NCBI GenBank assembly: GCA_017940445.1
Contig: JAGAYQ010000233.1
Location: 1-7,901, forward strand
Direction: 5' to 3'
Source: Pyramidobacter sp.
GTDB lineage: Bacteria; Synergistota; Synergistia; Synergistales; Dethiosulfovibrionaceae
DNA: 7,901 nt
Of the stretch, positions 1 to 5,323 are shown piece after piece (the stretch's first letter is position 1; each line of letters opens with the position of its first letter). The notes beneath the pieces are model-generated. The model was not told the DNA's origin, ran no database searches, and saw nothing but the letters and a program-made list of their open reading frames with translations. The translations under genes and the position numbers were made by a program.

Positions 1-116
1 CCTCGCAGGGCTACAAGCTCGAAGTGGCCGGCGACACGATCATGGCTCCCCTCTCGCTCTACAGCCGCAAGGTGAAGACCCTCGACGAGCTCAAGGCGCT
101 GGCGGGCAAGAAATAA
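1..116 (+). CDS. NlpA/MetQ-family substrate-binding protein, 3' fragment (probably circularly permuted)
   Basis: Only the last 37 codons are in the window (frame starts at base 3, TAA at 114-116). The residues read SQGYKLEVAGDTIMAPLSLY, then SRKVKTLDELKALAGKK. This matches the segment around GYKL..VG.TY..P..LYSKK.KSLDEL of NlpA/MetQ methionine-type ABC transporter binding proteins. In ordinary family members that segment lies in the middle of the protein and is followed by the VA.PNDPTN.GRAL half. Here a stop codon follows directly, exactly as in the complete gene downstream (289-1188), which carries the missing half at its N terminus. I infer that this is a tandem paralogue with the same permuted order. 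A conventional gene truncated at this point cannot be excluded, because the 5' part is outside the window. Family assignment is good; ligand is unknown. Confidence 0.75.
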   Translation, partial: SQGYKLEVAGDTIMAPLSLYSRKVKTLDELKALAGKK

Positions 117-122
117 GACCGT

Positions 123-171
123 AAATTCAAAGCCAGCATAAAGGCCCGAAGACACCAAGACACAAAGAAAA
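123..171. repeat. Dispersed intergenic repeat, copy A
   Basis: This stretch begins 6 bases after the stop codon of the first gene. It shares ordered blocks with copy B at 7790-7838: AAATTCAAAGCC (12 identical bases), CGAAGACAC, and CACAAAGAAAA (11 identical bases), with small length differences between blocks. The inner part also forms the left arm of the inverted repeat at 141-244. Two copies in one window, both right behind a stop codon, suggest a genome-wide dispersed repeat. Confidence 0.55.
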
Positions 172-244
172 AAAACGAGAAAAACAGCTTCTTGAAGCGC
201 TTTTCCGCCATTCTTTTCTTAGGGTCTTTGGGACTTTGGGCCTT
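141..244. repeat. Long imperfect inverted repeat between the two binding-protein genes
   Basis: The arms are about 141-171 and 211-244. The outermost 7 bases pair exactly (AAGGCCC at 141-147, GGGCCTT at 238-244), followed by a partly mismatched stem made of CTTTGG/CCAAAG-like units. At the apex is a second small hairpin (GCTTC at 187-191, GAAGC at 194-198, two-base loop), flanked by A and T runs. A further short palindrome, TTCTTG-TT-CAAGAA, lies at 243-256. The whole element could fold as one long stem in RNA. It separates two paralogous genes, so it may act as an mRNA-stabilising, attenuating or REP/MITE-like element. No U-run follows it, so it does not look like a simple terminator. Confidence 0.55.
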
Positions 245-274
245 CTTGTTCAAGAATTGGAATTTGATTTGATT

Positions 275-280
275 GGAGGA
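275..280 (+). promoter_or_regulatory. Ribosome binding site of the permuted binding-protein gene
   Basis: GGAGGA lies 8 bases upstream of the ATG at 289. It fixes the start just before a clear signal peptide. This matters because it shows that the permuted N terminus is the real beginning of the protein and not the tail of a longer frame. Confidence 0.8.
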
Positions 281-288
281 CACTCACC

Positions 289-1188
289 ATGAACCGTTCG
301 TTCGTTAAAAGCATTGCTCTTATCGCGGCCGCCTTCGCACTTGCCGCTTCGGCCTTTGCCGCCGAGCCGCTGCGCATCGGCGTCGCCGACGATCCCACCA
401 ACTGCGGCCGCGCCCTCAAGCTGCTTGAAGCCGCCGGACTGATCAAGAACGATCCCGCCGCGAAGTTCGCGCCCGAGATCAAGGACATCACCGAGTATCT
501 GTACAACGTCGAGATCGTGCCCACACAGGCCAACACGCTCACCGCCATGATCGACGACCTCGACGCCATCGTCATCGGCGGCAACTACGGCATCCCCGCC
601 GGCCTCATCCCCTCGAAGAACGGCCTCTTCATCGAAAAGAGCGACGGCGCGGGCGACAACCCGTTCATCTGCGTCATCGCCGCCCGCACCGACGAGGCGA
701 ACGATCCCGACTACGCCAAAGTCGTCAGCGCCTACCGCACGCAGCTCGTCGCCGAATACATGTTCGAGGAGTGGAAAGAAGCGCGCTACCCCGCCTTCCC
801 GTTCGAGAAGAACTACACCGTGCCCGCCGATTTTCTTGAAAAGCTCAACGAATACCAGTCGCCCAAGGAAGGCAAGCGCGTCATCCGCGTCGGCGTCAAC
901 GGCGCTATGAACGGCCAATGGAACGCCGTGCAGAAAGTGCTTGACGAGCGCGGCGACAAGATCTTCATCGAACTGGTCGAGTTCGACGCCTTCAACCTGC
1001 CCAACGAAGCCCTCAGCGTGGGCGACATCGAGCTGAACGCCTTCCAGCACAAAGCCTTCCTCGCCAAAGAGATCGCCGCCCGCGGCTACAAGATCCAGTC
1101 GATCGGCGACACCTACCTGGGCCCGCAGGCCATCTATTCGCACAAGTTCAAAACCCTTGACGAGCTGAAAAAAGCCGCGACAAAATAA
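289..1188 (+). CDS. Circularly permuted NlpA/MetQ-family substrate-binding protein
   Basis: The 299-residue protein has a signal peptide (about 1-24, cleavage after AFA) and no lipobox cysteine, so it is probably a soluble exported protein, unlike the usual NlpA/MetQ lipoproteins. Family motifs are present but in swapped order. Residues 31-53 (DPTNCGRALKLLEAAGLIK), 66-76 and the GGNYGIPAGL segment (97-106) correspond to the second half of ordinary MetQ. Residues 198-293 (IRVGV, VEFDAFNLPNEAL, GDIELNAFQHKAF, RGYKIQSIGDTYL, KTLDEL) correspond to the first half. A linker of about 20 residues (176-197) joins the old C and N termini. Total length is close to that of the family, so both lobes seem complete. 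R41 and N99 sit in the GRAL and NY motifs associated with ligand binding in the family. The likely role is capture of an amino acid, perhaps methionine or a derivative, for an ABC importer. Transporter ATPase and permease genes are not in view. The next gene starts 4 bases downstream, so the two are probably co-transcribed. Confidence 0.85.
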   Translation: MNRSFVKSIALIAAAFALAASAFAAEPLRIGVADDPTNCGRALKLLEAAGLIKNDPAAKFAPEIKDITEYLYNVEIVPTQANTLTAMIDDLDAIVIGGNYGIPAGLIPSKNGLFIEKSDGAGDNPFICVIAARTDEANDPDYAKVVSAYRTQLVAEYMFEEWKEARYPAFPFEKNYTVPADFLEKLNEYQSPKEGKRVIRVGVNGAMNGQWNAVQKVLDERGDKIFIELVEFDAFNLPNEALSVGDIELNAFQHKAFLAKEIAARGYKIQSIGDTYLGPQAIYSHKFKTLDELKKAATK

Positions 1189-1192
1189 AAAC

Positions 1193-2317
1193 ATGAAGAT
1201 CACCAAAGTTATCCTGCGCCGGCTGGCGCTGAAGATGAAGGGCGCGGGGTTCCGCACCAGCTTCGCGCAGATCACGCAGAAGGATTTTTCCCTCATTGAG
1301 CTGCACAGTGACAGCGGCCTTGTCGGCTACGGCGAGTGCTCGCCGCTGTTTTTCCCGTGGTACAGCGAGGAAACGACGCTGGGTGCGATCAGCGTGCTCC
1401 AGACGGTGCTCATCCCCTCGCTGCTCGACGCGGGAGAGATCGCGTCGCCCGAGGCGTTTTTCGACGCCACATCGTGGATTCGCCGCAACCGCATGGCTCG
1501 CGCGGCTGTCGACTGCGCGCTCTGGGACCTGTGGTCGAAGGAGCAGGGGCTGCCGGAATACAAGGCGCTGGGCGGCGTGAGATCGGCTGTCGAAGCCGGC
1601 GTTTCGCTCGGCATCGAGCCGACGCCCGACGACCTCTGCCGCACGGTCGAGAAGTACATGAAGCAGGGCTATCGCCGCGTCAAGTGCAAGATCAAGCCGG
1701 GACACGACATCCAGTATTTGTCGGCCGTGCGCGAGCGCTTCGGCGACATTATGCTGATGGCCGACGCCAATTCCGCCTACACGCTGAACGACATCCCGCT
1801 GTTCAAGGAGCTTGACGACCTCGGTCTGCTCATGATCGAGCAGCCGCTGGCCAGCGACGACATCGTCGATCACCGCCATTTGCAGGCCGCGATCAGGACG
1901 CCGATCTGCCTTGACGAGAGCATCGACACGATCGACGATGCCCGGCGCGCGATCGAGCTTGGCAGCTGCAAGATCATCAACATCAAAGTCGCCCGCGTCG
2001 GCGGACTGACAGAAGCCAGACGCATCCAGCAGTACGCCGGCGAGCGCGGCGTGTACAGCTGGTGCGGCGGCATGGTCGACGCCGGCGTGGCCCGCGGGCA
2101 CAATCTGGCTGTCGCAACGCTGCCGTACTACCGCTATCCGAACGACATCCCCGGCAGCGACCGCTACTACGCCGAAGACACCGTGACGCCGTCGACGTTC
2201 ATCGACGAGCACGCGATGATCGCGCTTCCCGACCGTCCGGGCATGGGCTTCGACCTGAATCAGGACGTGATCGACCGCATCACGGTCGAAAAGTGGGAAT
2301 ACGGCGCAAAAGCGTAA
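1193..2317 (+). CDS. N-acylamino-acid racemase / o-succinylbenzoate synthase-like enzyme (enolase superfamily)
   Basis: The 374-residue protein has the usual length and layout of the MenC/N-succinylamino acid racemase group. An N-terminal capping domain (about 1-130) precedes a beta/alpha barrel. The expected active-site set is complete: KCK (K164, K166) as first base, metal ligands D191 (MADANSAY), E216 (MIEQP) and D241 (CLDES), and K265 (NIKVARVGG) as second base. The WCGGMVDAGVARGHNLA segment matches the C-terminal signature, usually GGMLESG.GRAHN, with Glu replaced by Asp. Members either make o-succinylbenzoate for menaquinone or racemise N-succinyl amino acids. No menaquinone gene is nearby, and the gene follows an amino-acid binding protein by 4 bases, so I favour racemase activity on acylated amino acids, for example in D-amino acid use. 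No good Shine-Dalgarno sequence precedes the ATG, which suggests translational coupling. A related epimerase specificity remains possible. Confidence 0.8.
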   Translation: MKITKVILRRLALKMKGAGFRTSFAQITQKDFSLIELHSDSGLVGYGECSPLFFPWYSEETTLGAISVLQTVLIPSLLDAGEIASPEAFFDATSWIRRNRMARAAVDCALWDLWSKEQGLPEYKALGGVRSAVEAGVSLGIEPTPDDLCRTVEKYMKQGYRRVKCKIKPGHDIQYLSAVRERFGDIMLMADANSAYTLNDIPLFKELDDLGLLMIEQPLASDDIVDHRHLQAAIRTPICLDESIDTIDDARRAIELGSCKIINIKVARVGGLTEARRIQQYAGERGVYSWCGGMVDAGVARGHNLAVATLPYYRYPNDIPGSDRYYAEDTVTPSTFIDEHAMIALPDRPGMGFDLNQDVIDRITVEKWEYGAKA

Positions 2318-2345
2318 CGATAACGCTGCTGCACCGCAAATGAAT

Positions 2346-2397
2346 ACAGGCCGTCCGGCGCGAAAGTTTTTTTCGTACCGGACGGCCTGTTATTTTT
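2346..2397 (+). terminator. Intrinsic terminator after the racemase gene
   Basis: A perfect 13-bp stem (ACAGGCCGTCCGG at 2346-2358 with CCGGACGGCCTGT at 2378-2390) encloses a loop that can pair further (CGAAA with TTTCG). It is followed by TATTTTTT. The T-run is on the + strand, 29 bases after the racemase stop. It also lies between two convergent genes and may partly serve the - strand regulator, though no good T-run is seen in that direction. Confidence 0.92.
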
Positions 2398-2435
2398 TCG
2401 CGGTGCCTCGCACGGGAAAGGACTCTCGGCAGGGG

Positions 2436-3353
2436 TCACGCGCTCATCGTATGGGCGCGGCAGCAGCCGCGGGCCAGTTCGTAGAGGTCGCGCATGGGCG
2501 CGGTGAGCCGGGATCTGCGCGGATAGCAGAAGTAGAAATGCCGTTCGATGCCGTGACAGCGCAGCGGATAGCACTTCACGCGGTCTTCCACGCGCGGATC
2601 GCCCTGGATGAAGCCGTAGGGACAGACCATGACAGCGGCACTTTCGGCCGCGATCAGCTTGGCGGCGTCCATGCCGGGCACTTCGAGCAGGACCTGCGGG
2701 TTCAGTCCCAGCCTGGCGCAGAGATGGTCCTGAATGGCGCGCACGCTGTGGCCGCTTGTGAGCGTGACAAAACGCTCGTCACGGGCCTCGCTGAGCTCGA
2801 TCTCCGTGCCGGGCGGCACGCGCCGGGCCAGCTCCGTCTGATGCGAGGCCATGAGGACGATCTGTTCGTTCTCGACGAGCAGATATTCCAGTTCGTTCTG
2901 CTTGAAGCTGGTGGTGATGAACGCAATGTCGCAGCCGCCTTTCTCGAGGAGTTCTTCAAGATGGACGGAGGGCGATTCCTTCAGTTCGACGCCGACGAGC
3001 GGCCAGCGCTTCATGAACTCCGGCAGGATGCGCGGCAGCAGCGACACGGAGCGCGAAGCGGAGATGCCGATGCGCAGCGTGGCGCGGTGGTCGCTGGCCA
3101 TCTCGGCGATCTCGCCGCGCAGATTTTTCTCCAGCGTCATGATTTCCCGCACCCCGTCCACGTACCGGCGTCCCGCCGGGGTGAGCGTCAGGCGGTTGCC
3201 GGCGCGGGAGAACAGCGGCGCGCCGAGGTCGTATTCGACAGCCTTCACTGTCTGAGAGAGCGAAGGCTGCGAGATGTGCAGCACGCGGGCGGCGGCGGTG
3301 ATACCGCCCTGCTCGACGATCGTCATGACGTATTCGGCATGTTTGTAGTTCAT
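2436..3353 (-). CDS. LysR-family transcriptional regulator, probable regulator of the citrate locus
   Basis: The 305-residue protein is a normal length for LysR regulators. An N-terminal winged helix-turn-helix (about 4-62) contains ITAAARVLHISQPSLSQTVK and LGAPLFSR..NRLTLTPAG. A linker helix (about 63-90) leads to a periplasmic-binding-protein-like effector domain (about 91-293), starting LRIGIS. A longer frame begins at 3377, but the ATG at 3353 is chosen because AGGAGG (3365-3360) lies 6 bases upstream and MNYKHAEYV matches the usual LysR N terminus. The gene is divergent from the citrate transporter with 184 bases between start codons, the classical LysR arrangement. I infer that it senses citrate or a related acid and controls both itself and the transporter-citDEF genes. 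The effector is not shown by the sequence. Confidence 0.9.
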   Translation of the reverse strand: MNYKHAEYVMTIVEQGGITAAARVLHISQPSLSQTVKAVEYDLGAPLFSRAGNRLTLTPAGRRYVDGVREIMTLEKNLRGEIAEMASDHRATLRIGISASRSVSLLPRILPEFMKRWPLVGVELKESPSVHLEELLEKGGCDIAFITTSFKQNELEYLLVENEQIVLMASHQTELARRVPPGTEIELSEARDERFVTLTSGHSVRAIQDHLCARLGLNPQVLLEVPGMDAAKLIAAESAAVMVCPYGFIQGDPRVEDRVKCYPLRCHGIERHFYFCYPRRSRLTAPMRDLYELARGCCRAHTMSA

Positions 3354-3359
3354 GATGCG

Positions 3360-3365
3360 CCTCCT
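3360..3365 (-). promoter_or_regulatory. Ribosome binding site deciding the LysR start
   Basis: CCTCCT on the + strand reads AGGAGG on the - strand, 6 bases before the ATG at 3353. It excludes the longer frame starting at 3377, because the site lies inside that extension. Confidence 0.8.
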
Positions 3366-3372
3366 GAACGGG

Positions 3373-3394
3373 TCCATAACCGTTTCCCTATGGA
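3373..3394. promoter_or_regulatory. Candidate LysR operator (inverted repeat)
   Basis: TCCATA (3373-3378) and TATGGA (3389-3394) form a perfect 6-bp inverted repeat with a 10-base spacer. It lies about 20 bases upstream of the regulator's start and well upstream of the transporter start. LysR-type sites are typically interrupted dyads of about this size (ATA-N-TAT / T-N11-A); here the inner T and A are 12 apart. The position fits autoregulation plus divergent activation. This is inference from symmetry and location only. Confidence 0.4.
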
Positions 3395-3436
3395 CGCATA
3401 AAAAAAGTTGTAGTAGCGTAATCCTTCACAAGGTCG

Positions 3437-3442
3437 GATAAT
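3437..3442 (+). promoter_or_regulatory. Possible -10 element for the transporter operon
   Basis: GATAAT differs from TATAAT at one position and lies 95 bases before the transporter ATG. No convincing -35 box is found at 16-18 bases upstream, which would be normal for an activator-dependent LysR target. A start near 3449 would give a leader of about 90 bases that includes the hairpins at 3473-3510. Confidence 0.3.
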
Positions 3443-3472
3443 GTGTGCAGGTAAAGCTTTTTGGGTTCGTGT

Positions 3473-3510
3473 GCCGCCTGAAAAGCGGCGTAGATGGCGC
3501 GAAGGCGCCA
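3473..3510 (+). other. Two small hairpins in the transporter leader
   Basis: GCCGC (3473-3477) pairs with GCGGC (3485-3489). Immediately after it, TGGCGC (3495-3500) pairs with GCGCCA (3505-3510) around a GAAG tetraloop. They end 12 bases before the ribosome binding site, so they leave that site free. They could stabilise the mRNA or bind a regulator. No known riboswitch consensus is recognised. Confidence 0.4.
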
Positions 3511-3537
3511 GTTGAGATTTTTGGAGGAGGCAGTACG

Positions 3538-4890
3538 ATGTCAGAATTGGTAGTTGGTATTTTGGGATTCCTCTGCATCATCGCGATCGTTACAGTCCTG
3601 TTCAAGGGCAAGATGCAGCCCAGCATTGCGTTCATCGTGTTCCCCATGCTGCTCGGCGTCGCTCTCGTGTTCGGCGGCTACTACACGTGGGCCAACTTGG
3701 GGCGCCTGATTCGTTCGGGCTTTGGCAGCACCTCGGCGACGGCCGCGCTGTTCGTGTTCAGCGTGCTGTATTTCGGCATCATGACCGACGCCGGCATGTT
3801 CGACGTGGTCATCGGCAAGCTGATGAAGCTGGTCGGCGACAGCGTGATCGGCGTGTGCGTGATGACCTGCGTGATCGCGCTGATCGGCCACCTTGACGGC
3901 GGCGGCGCTTCCACCTTCTGCATCGTTGTGCCTGCCATGCTGCCCGTCTACAAGAAGATGCACATGCGTCCCGAGACAATGCTGCGCATCAGCGTGCTCG
4001 CCATGGGCGTGCTCAACCTCATGCCCTGGGCCGGTCCGACGATGCGCGCTGCGACGGTGCTCGGCATCGAGGCCAGCTCGCTGTGGCACACGATCCTGCC
4101 CATCCAGGGCGCGGGCATCGCTTTGGCGCTTGTCGTCGCGGTCCTTTGCGGCATCATCGAGCGCAACCGCGGCGCGGGACTCAACGGCAAACTGGCCGCC
4201 GAAGCGGTCGAGACCGGCGAAACGGTCGTCGCGGAGCAGACGGTGAACGAGCTGGCGCGTCCCAAGCTGTTCGTCTTCAACCTGCTCCTGACGCTGGCCG
4301 TGATCGCGATGCTCATCAAGAGCCCCTTCCCCAGCTACGTTCCGTTCATGATCGGTACTGCGACCGCGTTGATCGTCAACTACCCCGGCGGCAAGTTGCA
4401 CAAGTCGATCATCAACAGCCACGCCGGTCCTGCCCTGATGATGTGCTCCACGCTCATGGGCGCGGGCGTTCTGATGGGCGTCCTGGTCAAGGACGTGAAG
4501 GGCGTGACGAGCGTCATCACCTGCATGTCGAACCTGATCACCCAGTTCATGCCCGATGTGCTCGGCCGTCACCTGCCGCTGGTCATCGGCGTGCTCAGCG
4601 TGCCGCTGGCGCTGGCGTTTGACACTGACAGCTACTTCTACGGGATGCTGCCCGTCGTCATCGGAATCGGCAAGGGCTTCGGCATCGATGCGCTGCCCAT
4701 CGCCGTGGCGATGGTGGTGTGCCGCAACTGCGCCACGTTCATCAGCCCGATGGTCCCCGCCACGCTGCTCGGCGTCGGTCTGGCCGGCGTCGACATCAAG
4801 GACCACATCAAGCACTCGTTCCTCTGGGTGTGGGCCTTCAGCTTCATCTGCATGATCGTCGCCGTGGTTCTCGGCATCATGCCTGCGTAA
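3538..4890 (+). CDS. CitMHS-family citrate-divalent metal/proton symporter
   Basis: The 450-residue membrane protein has about a dozen hydrophobic segments and a hydrophilic, Glu-rich central loop (about 207-243) dividing two halves. Family signatures include GHLDGGGASTF (117-127), VPAMLPVYKKM (131-141), LNLMPWAGPTMRAA (159-172), FDTDSYFYGMLPV (361-373) and SPMVPATLLGVGLAG (403-417). CitMHS carriers (Bacillus CitM/CitH type) take up citrate as a complex with Mg2+, Ca2+ or another divalent ion together with protons. The start at 3538 is supported by GGAGGAGG (3523-3530), 7 bases upstream; an in-frame ATG at 3445 would add a non-hydrophobic leader and is rejected. It lies upstream of citDEF on the same strand, so it probably feeds citrate to the lyase. 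Metal preference cannot be read from the sequence. Confidence 0.9.
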   Translation: MSELVVGILGFLCIIAIVTVLFKGKMQPSIAFIVFPMLLGVALVFGGYYTWANLGRLIRSGFGSTSATAALFVFSVLYFGIMTDAGMFDVVIGKLMKLVGDSVIGVCVMTCVIALIGHLDGGGASTFCIVVPAMLPVYKKMHMRPETMLRISVLAMGVLNLMPWAGPTMRAATVLGIEASSLWHTILPIQGAGIALALVVAVLCGIIERNRGAGLNGKLAAEAVETGETVVAEQTVNELARPKLFVFNLLLTLAVIAMLIKSPFPSYVPFMIGTATALIVNYPGGKLHKSIINSHAGPALMMCSTLMGAGVLMGVLVKDVKGVTSVITCMSNLITQFMPDVLGRHLPLVIGVLSVPLALAFDTDSYFYGMLPVVIGIGKGFGIDALPIAVAMVVCRNCATFISPMVPATLLGVGLAGVDIKDHIKHSFLWVWAFSFICMIVAVVLGIMPA

Positions 4891-4897
4891 TCTGGAG

Positions 4898-4903
4898 TAT
4901 AAT
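4898..4903 (+). promoter_or_regulatory. Possible internal -10 element before citD
   Basis: A perfect TATAAT lies 7 bases after the transporter stop codon. No convincing -35 hexamer is seen 16-18 bases upstream, which lies inside the transporter's last codons. If used, the transcript would start near 4910, right at the hairpin 4914-4950, and run to citD at 5015. Confidence 0.3.
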
Positions 4904-4913
4904 AGGAAAGTCT

Positions 4914-4950
4914 GAAAGCGGCGGCGTGTTTATCGTCTGCCGCCGCTTTC
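4914..4950 (+). terminator. Hairpin between transporter and citD (attenuator or partial terminator)
   Basis: GAAAGCGGCGGC (4914-4925) pairs perfectly with GCCGCCGCTTTC (4939-4950) around a 13-base loop. The following bases (TCATTGTATC, then ATAATTTTAT) are AT-rich but lack a tight U-run, so it is a weak intrinsic terminator at best. It may lower readthrough from the transporter into citDEF, or protect mRNA ends after processing. Confidence 0.55.
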
Positions 4951-5014
4951 TCATTGTATCATAATTTTATTGAGTACCCTAAAGAGCAGTTTTCTACAAG
5001 GAGGAGATCGCAGC

Positions 5015-5323
5015 ATGGAACTGAAGACCACCGGAGTGGCCGGCACGCTGGAGTCGAGCGACGTGATGATCACGCTCGAACCGAAGACCGGCGGCGGCAT
5101 CGATCTTGAACTGCAAAGCACGGTTCTGAACAGCTACGGCCGTCAGATCAAGGAGACGGTCCTGGCCACGCTCGACCGTCTGGGCGTGAAAAACTGCGCC
5201 GTTACCGTCAACGATCACGGCGCGCTCGACTGCACCATCAAGGCGCGCGTGGAGTGCGCATTTTACCGCGGCTGTCAGTATGACGTCGACGGGAAATACC
5301 CGTGGGGAGGTCTGATCAAATGA
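5015..5323 (+). CDS. citD: Citrate lyase acyl carrier protein (gamma subunit)
   Basis: The 102-residue protein is close to the usual length of about 98. The N-terminal GTLESSDVMI motif contains Ser14, the position that carries the 2'-(5''-phosphoribosyl)-3'-dephospho-CoA group in characterised CitD proteins. NDHGALDCTIKARVECA (66-82) matches the conserved C-terminal half. CitD carries the acetyl/citryl thioester between the alpha and beta subunits in the cytoplasm. The ATG at 5015 follows AGGAGG (4999-5004) by 10 bases and places the motif exactly as in homologues; an upstream in-frame ATG at 4970 lacks that support. The stop overlaps the citE start (ATGA, 5320-5323), so the two are translationally coupled. 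Confidence 0.95.
   Translation: MELKTTGVAGTLESSDVMITLEPKTGGGIDLELQSTVLNSYGRQIKETVLATLDRLGVKNCAVTVNDHGALDCTIKARVECAFYRGCQYDVDGKYPWGGLIK

Noticed and set aside
289..1188. The swapped motif order as a frameshift or two-gene fusion artefact
   Set aside because: The frame is uninterrupted, the total length matches one family member, each half occurs once, and the neighbouring paralogue ends at the same point.
250..1296. A 348-codon open frame on the - strand opposite the binding-protein gene
   Set aside because: It is an antisense shadow with biased composition; the + strand frame has a signal peptide, ribosome site and family motifs.
1148..2212. A 354-codon open frame on the - strand opposite the racemase gene
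   Set aside because: It is an antisense shadow; the + strand frame has the full catalytic set of the enolase superfamily.
2340..3401. A 353-codon open frame on the + strand opposite the LysR gene
   Set aside because: It begins inside the terminator region and runs antisense through a clear LysR gene; no motif is recognised.
3445..3537. Upstream in-frame ATG extending the citrate transporter by 31 residues
   Set aside because: There is no good ribosome site, the extension is not conserved-looking, and GGAGGAGG precedes the ATG at 3538 at ideal spacing.
3541..4815. A 424-codon open frame on the - strand opposite the citrate transporter
   Set aside because: The composition is extremely rich in H, D, R and Q, typical of reading a hydrophobic membrane-protein gene backwards. 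No ribosome site or domain is seen.
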